NCBI RefSeq assembly: GCF_000764305.2
Contig: NW_025944539.1
Span: forward strand, 434,001-498,000
From: Hyalella azteca
Taxonomy: Eukaryota > Arthropoda > Malacostraca > Amphipoda > Hyalellidae
DNA length: 64,000 nt
Direction of reading: 5' to 3'
In this document: in pieces, positions 59,115 to 64,000 of the stretch
How the letters are laid out: every line of letters begins with the position of its first letter
How positions within the stretch are numbered: position 1 is the first letter of the stretch
Position numbers and translations under genes: made by a program
Notes under the pieces: model-generated
Told to the model about the DNA's origin: nothing
Seen by the model: the letters and a program-made list of their open reading frames with translations, nothing else
Databases searched by the model: none

Positions 59115-59446
59115 CTGACACCACAATATTATTGCATTAATAGATAACAAATATATAAACAGATATATTATTATATTATCATTTAATAACACTCACGTTG
59201 ACACCAAAATTTTATTGTTTTATTGGTTAATTAATATATCAACAGGGATATTTTTATATTATCATTTAATAACACTCACGCTGGCACCACAACATTATTG
59301 CATTATTACTTAAAAAATATATAAACAGATATATTAATATATTATCATTTAATAACAGTCACGTTGACACCACAATTTTATTGTATAATAATTAGATAAC
59401 CACTATATCAGCAGCTATATTATTATATTATCATATTAACACTCAC
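59115..59446. repeat. About 90-bp tandem array carrying copies of a TMF1 5' splice site
   Basis: Each unit contains AATAACACTCACGTTG, on the minus strand CAACGTGAGTGTTATT. The real junction at 59447 reads CAACT/GTGAGTGTTAAT, followed by the same ATGATAATATAATA flank. Confidence 0.88.
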
Positions 59447-59550
59447 AGTTGCAGTGCCTGGTTCTGCTCTTGAATTGAGACGTTTTGCTGACTCAGCTCC
59501 AGCAGTCGCTGCTCTCTCACCTCCAGCACTTCGCTCAGCTCGCCCACGCG
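59447..59550 (-). CDS. TMF1: TMF1 exon, coiled coil start
   Basis: Acceptor AAATTTAAG, donor AACT/GTGAGT. Encodes RVGELSEVLEVREQRLLELS then QQNVSIQEQNQALQ, matching human VEFLNEKLEKREAQLLSLSKEKALLEE. The joins to both neighbours are in phase. Confidence 0.94.
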
Positions 59551-60130
59551 CTTAAATTTACAAAAAAATACATAAAAATTATAAGCTTTAATTAAAAAAT
59601 TTTCAATCCTTATTACTTGCATTCATTCTCAAAACGCAGCAGCATTCATATACTTCGGTCAGCTCGCGAACGCGCTGAAATTAAAAAAAAAACACACAAA
59701 ACAAAACAAAATTAGAAGCTTTAATTCAAAAATTTTCAATCCTTATTAATTGCATTCATTCTCAAAACGCAACAGCATTCATATGCTCCTTCCAGTATAT
59801 TTATATTTTATTTATATTATAAAATTCAATATAATTTCCTGAATTGTTCCGTGTGCCGTGACCTATTGAAATGCTTGAGCTTGTTTAATTATGAACTAAT
59901 TCATGATAAAAAATCTTGCATCGAATAAAATTCATAGCTTTAAATCAAAAATTTTTAATCCTTATTACTTGCATTCATTCTTAAAACGCAGCAGCATTCA
60001 TATTCCACTTCCAGTTTATTATATATTATTTATATGCTATAGAATTCAATATAATTTCATAAATAAATCCGAGTGCCGTGTCTTATTGAAATGCTTGAGC
60101 TTGTGTACTTATGCACTAATTAATGATACT
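59551..60130. repeat. Duplicated exon edge and about 230-bp intron duplication
   Basis: CGGTCAGCTCGCGAACGCGC at about 59658 copies the 5' edge of the exon at 59550 (CGCTCAGCTCGCCCACGCGC). The following intron block (TTTTCAATCCTTATTACTTG to GAAATGCTTGAGCTTG) occurs in two long copies (59690-59910, 59918-60130) and one short copy. Confidence 0.85.
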
Positions 60131-60164
60131 ATAATCACAACAAGAGTGTATATATTAACAGCAA

Positions 60165-60485
60165 TATAAGAAATATAAGGCTGCTTAAACATGTTTAATA
60201 ATAATGTATACTATCATGATACTATCATTAAAACAAGAGTCTACAACAAGTAAATAAATATAGTATTACAACAAGAGTGTATAACAAGTAAATAAGTATA
60301 GTATTACAACAAGAGTGTATAACAAGTAAATAAGTATAGTATTACAACAAGATTGTATATTTAACAGCAATATGAGGCTGTTTAAACATGTTTCATAATA
60401 TTGCATGATACTATAATTACAACAAGAGTGTATAACAAGTAAATAAGTATAGTATTATAACAAGAGTGTATATTTAAGAAAAATT
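60165..60485. repeat. About 38-bp minisatellite (TATAGTATTACAACAAGAGT + GTATAACAAGTAAATAAG)
   Basis: Contains AAGGCTGCTTAAACATG and GAGGCTGTTTAAACATG segments resembling the GAAGGCTGACC donor flank of the exon at 60496. Confidence 0.88.
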
Positions 60486-60495
60486 GAAGGCTGAC

Positions 60496-60581
60496 CTTGC
60501 TGAGCTTCTCCCAGTCAGGAGCGAGCTGCTCTGAGGAGCTCTCGCTGGTCTCGCTCAGTGTGCTCTCATTCCTCGTGTGAC
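60496..60581 (-). CDS. TMF1: TMF1 exon, Ser/Glu-rich linker
   Basis: Acceptor ACGTCAG completes the preceding G as Gly. Encodes HTRNESTLSETSESSSEQLA then PDWEKLSK; donor AAG/GTCAGC. Low similarity, but phase and position are consistent, and the composition matches the acidic Ser-rich region before the coiled coil. Confidence 0.85.
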
Positions 60582-60589
60582 CTGACGTA

Positions 60590-61060
60590 CAGTGAGAGGA
60601 ATGAAATACTCCTCTTGATATAGATAGTGATGCTGTTACAGTGAGAGGTATGAGATACTACTCGATGATGTAAATAGTAATACCGTTACAGTGAGAGGAA
60701 TGAACGCACGAGGAATGAAAACATAAGGAATGAAATACTCCTCTAGATATAAATAGTGATGTTACAGTGAGAGGAATGAAATACTTCTATCGATATAAAT
60801 AGTGATGTTACAGTGAGAGGAATGAGATACTCCTCTCGATATAGTGATGCTGTGGAATGAAATACTCCTCTAGATATAAATAGTGATGTTACAGTGAGAG
60901 GAATTAAATACTCCTCTTGATATAAGTAGTGATGTTACAGTGAGAGGAATGAGATACTCCTCTCGATATAAATAGTGATGCTGTTACAGTGAGAGGAATG
61001 AGATACTCCTCTCGATATAAATAGTGATGCTGTTACAGTGAGAGGAATGAAATACTCCTA
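60590..61060. repeat. About 50-bp minisatellite (GTTACAGTGAGAGGAATGAA + ATACTCCTCTCGATATAAAT + AGTGATGCT)
   Basis: About nine units just upstream of the acceptor at 60581. Confidence 0.93.
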
Positions 61061-61167
61061 ATCAAATCTCACCCCACAATTATATTATTTTAAACATTAT
61101 TATTATTATCATTGCTCTCTGTATATATAAACACGTAAATAATATATAAATATCACTTATATCTCAC

Positions 61168-61326
61168 CTCTCTCGAAGTAATGTTGGGAACCCGCGTCCC
61201 CTTTCTTCACCCTGACGCGGGGGGGAGACGTCGCCCCCCCGAGCACCCCCCACGCCTCCCCCGCCCCCTCGCTCTCACTGATGCTCGTGAAGCTCGCGGT
61301 CATGGAGGGTGATACCATCGAGTCAC
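61168..61326 (-). CDS. TMF1: TMF1 exon, Ser/Gly-rich
   Basis: Acceptor GTGGTCAG, donor GAGAG/GTGAGA. Encodes DSMVSPSMTASFTSISESEG, then a Gly-rich stretch and VRVKKGDAGSQHYFER. The start resembles human HESVISESSASS. The exon is very GC-rich compared with its introns. It reads in frame only if joined to the exon at 61779, which supports that exon. Confidence 0.9.
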
Positions 61327-61548
61327 CTGACCACATTAATGAACATTAATCTTATCTTTGTTGAAATGTTAAACTTAATTGCGATTCATGCTTCAACGAG
61401 ATTTTATCATGAAAAAAAATAAATAATGCATACTAATATCCCGAATCTCATCTATGTTAGCCCTTGCTCCTTACTCCAATTAGCCGCTAATTGGAGTGGT
61501 CGAAAAGTAATAACGATTATAATTCTACTACCGAGATCAAAATATTCA

Positions 61549-61735
61549 TGATAATATCCATGTATAGGTTTATTCAGCAATACAAACAAAGGTCTCCATT
61601 GCTGCAGCCAATTGAACCCTTACTACTATTGTTCGTGTTTGTTGGTTAAACAAGTAGAGATTTAAATCGTTGTTGCGCCGACTGCCAGACGCGCGATGCC
61701 GTGCTGTGGGCGGATTCTACTGAGATCATTCATGA
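61549..61735 (-). pseudogene. Decayed partial copy of the TMF1 exon at 61779
   Basis: The last two-thirds of the neighbouring exon and its donor (AATAGTA/GTAAGGG) are repeated about 160-190 bp downstream. The copy carries an in-frame TAA (CTTGTTTAA replacing CTTGTGGAA). Confidence 0.85.
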
Positions 61736-61778
61736 GAAATATACATGTATAGGTTTATCCAGCAATACAAACCCTTAC

Positions 61779-61957
61779 TACTATTGTTCGTGTTCGTTGG
61801 TTCCACAAGCAGAGATTTAAATCGTTGTTGCGCCGACTGCCAGACGCGCGATGCCGTGCTGTGGGCGGGGCCGAGAAATGGTCCGTTTGCTGCGCTGCCA
61901 GAAGCCCCCAGGTTGTTGTACATTCCATTGTACACGCTCACGCCGTCCAAACTCGGG
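61779..61957 (-). CDS. TMF1: TMF1 exon, lineage-specific Ser/Asn/Gly-rich segment
   Basis: Acceptor ATTATACAG, donor AATAGTA/GTAAGGG. Encodes LDGVSVYNGMYNNLGASGSA, then RVWQSAQQRFKSLLVEP and TNTNNS. I recognise no equivalent in human TMF1. It is accepted because it alone reconciles the phases: the exon at 62386 ends with two bases, this one takes one and leaves one, and 61326 takes two. Without it the mRNA would hit a TGA at once. Confidence 0.82.
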
Positions 61958-62190
61958 CTGTATAATGTCAGAGTTTTGTACTATACTTTTCATTACCGTT
62001 CTTACTACGGTTAAGTGAATACTTGGATACACATGGTTTTAATATCCAATGAAAAATGAAAAAGTTAATTACGATAAGAATAATTCTAAAACACAGAGTA
62101 TGGGCGAGGATTCGATATGTTATCAAAATACTATGCGAACCTCATGTAATGGCAAAGACTGAAAGAGAACTAATTTTAATAATTTAATAA

Positions 62191-62350
62191 TTTTTAGCGC
62201 ATTTTCTCATTTATGGAAGAAATGCACTATTGAGCTAGCCATGTCCGTCCGTCTGTCCGTCTGTCTGTCCGTCCCTGACTTCACGTTCTCGTCGACGAGA
62301 AAATGCGCTCTCTGTCACTCACTGCAGTGAGTACTGAGTTATATTTTTTT
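62191..62350 (+). mobile_element. HINE copy 12, in a TMF1 intron
   Basis: Complete, antisense to TMF1, ending about 36 bases from the donor at 62386. Confidence 0.9.
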
Positions 62351-62385
62351 TATAATTGGTCGGAGTTTCTATACAAAGAACTCAC

Positions 62386-62493
62386 CTGGATATAACCTCG
62401 ATGTCAGAAGAAGTGGTCGTCTCAAAGTCGTCTCCCGAGGTGTGCCCCGAAGTTTCATCAGAGCCTCCCACCTTAACCATCTCCGACGTCAAG
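62386..62493 (-). CDS. TMF1: TMF1 exon with the TSSDIEV motif
   Basis: Acceptor AATTACAG, donor ATCCAG/GTGAGT. Encodes LTSEMVKVGGSDETSGHTSG then DDFETTTSSDIEVIS. The TTSSDIEV end matches human STTSDIEVLDHES. Phase joins correctly to the exon at 63431. Confidence 0.93.
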
Positions 62494-63430
62494 CTGTAAT
62501 TATTAAGAGATGATTGAAAGAGGCAAGCAATTTACAACTTCACGATTTAATCCATATTACTAGCCATGACGGATCTTGGTAGAGGGATTGGTTGCCTATG
62601 AAGCTAACTGCTTGAAGCCATAGAGTCGAAAGTCAAAGCCACTGTTCAATCAGTATGGATGTACTGTTTTTCATGGATGTACATTTTTCAACTGTTCTTC
62701 ATGGATGTATATTGTACAACTCTAGCATGGATAGAGTTGTACAATGGTTACCCTTGCACTTACCCCGACTCTTCATCCAAACAAATTAAACCAAACCTAA
62801 CCTTGTCTCATTGGCTGCAGCAAGGCCGAGGGGCTTTGTAAGTGTAGAGGTAAAGGTCATACTGGAGTTGCACATCCATGAAAACTAAATCCATGAAAAC
62901 TATCTTAACTTGAGAAGTGGCTGTGAACTTGCGGGAGCCAAGGCTTTAAGCCGTTGCAAAACTGGTGTGGCTTGCGGCGTTTTTAGCGAGGTCTGCAACT
63001 TAATAGATCTGAGGCTAAGACTAAGTGCATGTTCATGCTGAGGGCTAGTTTAAGAGTTACGTTTGTGGCCAAAGCCTGCATCATTATTTGAAACTTTCTT
63101 AGACGAAGTTAGTCATTCATCATAACGCTAGCCTACAACCAGTAGCATCTCGATGAATTGAATAAATAACATAAAAGCAATAAATATTGATGTTAATATA
63201 AAAACGTTATTAGGTTCCTGACAATAGGATAGAACTAATTAGATAAAAAAGATGGTAAGACGTTTCAATGAAGAAATTTGAAAAATTTCCAAGAAAATAT
63301 CAATAATTAGTATCAATATGCAATGTACATTGTAACAGAATATTAGAGTTCGCAGAAAGAAGGTCTTCGCGTTTTAGATGATTTTAAGAGTCCAGTTGCA
63401 TTAAACTACCAAGGTGTGGGCCAACTTTAC
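62494..63430. other. TMF1 intron, no repeat array
   Basis: Mostly single-copy. A small duplication of ATGGATGTA near 62655-62725. Unlike most TMF1 introns here, no minisatellite is present. Confidence 0.6.
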
Positions 63431-64000
63431 CTATCAGAAGAAGATGGACTAGAATCTCTTTCAGCGTCCGGCAACTGAATGGCACTTTCATGGCATTCAG
63501 AAGATTCCCGACGCTCAGGATGACATTTCCCTCCGCTGCTGATTTTTTCGTTTTCTATTTTATTTCTCATTTCCAGATCATCGGTACAACTTGCATTGAA
63601 GTTTATAGGACTGCTTATAGCCGGATCTTGATTGTGATTCTTGGAAGTATCCTCACACGGCGTTTCAAAATAATCTACATGCGAAAAATTCTCGCCGTTC
63701 CGTTCCTGATCGTCAAAATCCCCGAATTTTCCGCTTGACAGGCCAGGGTTTTCGTGGTTAGTGAACTTGTCGCACAATTTGCCAGTCTCTCCCATAGCTT
63801 CTTTAAGCAAATGTGGCACCGGAGTCTCATCACCCAGCGAGCTCCAGTCTCCATCGTCACCAGACATGCCAACCAAAGCAGTTGAGTCCATGGATGCCGT
63901 GATAGTTTCCGAGCTGCCGCCGCTCTCAACAGAAACATCCAATGCGATACTGCAAGGCAAATCGGACATCAACGCGTCATTGGTGACAATAGGTAAGCTT
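63431..64000 (-). CDS. TMF1: TMF1 N-proximal exon, acidic and disordered; continues past the window edge
   Basis: Open from the right edge (frame reading LPIVTNDALMSDLPCS) to donor GATAG/GTAAAG at 63431. About 190 codons, rich in Ser, Asp, Glu and Asn, low complexity, with no domain (for example ALVGMSGDDGDWSSLGDETP). This resembles the poorly conserved acidic N-terminal half of TMF1. The ATG within LMSD at about 63969 need not be the start, since the frame is open upstream and the conserved N-terminal exon is outside the window. Confidence 0.85.

Larger units (their letters stand above)
42085..64000 (-). other. TMF1: TMF1 gene, partial (5' end outside the window)
   Basis: Eighteen exons on the minus strand encode about 940 codons of a long coiled-coil protein. 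The identification rests on the C terminus: MYGEKVEEVDELRLDLADV and the final INQLMKQ correspond to the end of human TMF1. Internal blocks such as LREEFTQRL, EGEKLSKQQL, KKLRTKEKE and ALDAAYREL also match in the right order. TMF1 is a golgin with a Rab6-binding C-terminal region (TMF_TATA_bd) and a central coiled coil (TMF_DNA_bd), also described as a transcription modulator (ARA160). Most introns join in phase. Two joins fail: after 53483, and after about 56391. Intron lengths are dominated by tandem repeats. Confidence 0.95.

Noticed and set aside
61817..62032. 71-codon minus ORF overlapping the lineage-specific TMF1 exon
   Set aside because: Wrong frame; phase with neighbouring exons supports the other frame.

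Overview
This window looks like nuclear DNA of an arthropod. A malacostracan crustacean is my best guess, but that is inference and not diagnosed. It is AT-rich, with a multi-exon gene whose introns have GT-AG borders, hundreds of minisatellite units, tRNA-derived SINEs and MITE-like elements. No bacterial-style operon is present. Two copies of a head-to-head Tn5 (Nextera) mosaic end and two single-N joins show that the assembly used transposase-made libraries and was bridged across repeats.

Layout. (1) 1-1040, plus strand: the 3' coding end of an unidentified Ser/Asn/Gln-rich, probably regulatory protein. A TGA at 126-128 is followed in the same frame by 303 open codons. (2) About 1.1-42 kb: a gene-poor region holding long minisatellite arrays (7.0-7.9, 9.3, 10.8-11.7, 15.1-15.7, 19.4-20.9 and 22.9-23.4 kb), SINEs, a 165-bp hairpin MITE and several copies of one short element. 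That element has the structure of non-autonomous Helentrons (DINE-1/pearl type). A few weak exon or ORF candidates lie here (5.7, 14.3, 33.0 and 39.2 kb), none identified with confidence. (3) 42.1 kb to the right edge, minus strand: a TMF1 gene (TATA element modulatory factor, a Golgi coiled-coil protein). I reconstructed 18 exons by splice signals, reading phase and similarity to the human protein as I know it. They run from an N-proximal acidic exon at the right edge to a seven-codon last exon and poly(A) signal near 42.1 kb. The start codon lies beyond the window.

The most striking observation is in the TMF1 introns. Many are filled with tandem arrays whose repeat unit contains, or directly abuts, the neighbouring exon edge and its splice site. 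Decayed copies of 5' or 3' splice junctions are therefore stacked next to the real exon (43.3, 45.5, 47.1, 48.6-49.4, 55.6-55.9, 56.6, 59.1-59.6, 60.4 and 61.6 kb). At two places (51-53.4 kb and 55.6-56.4 kb) conserved TMF1 coding sequence is absent. At the first, the reading phase breaks and only acceptor-side fragments of the missing exon remain. This points to assembly collapse or real exon loss inside these arrays.
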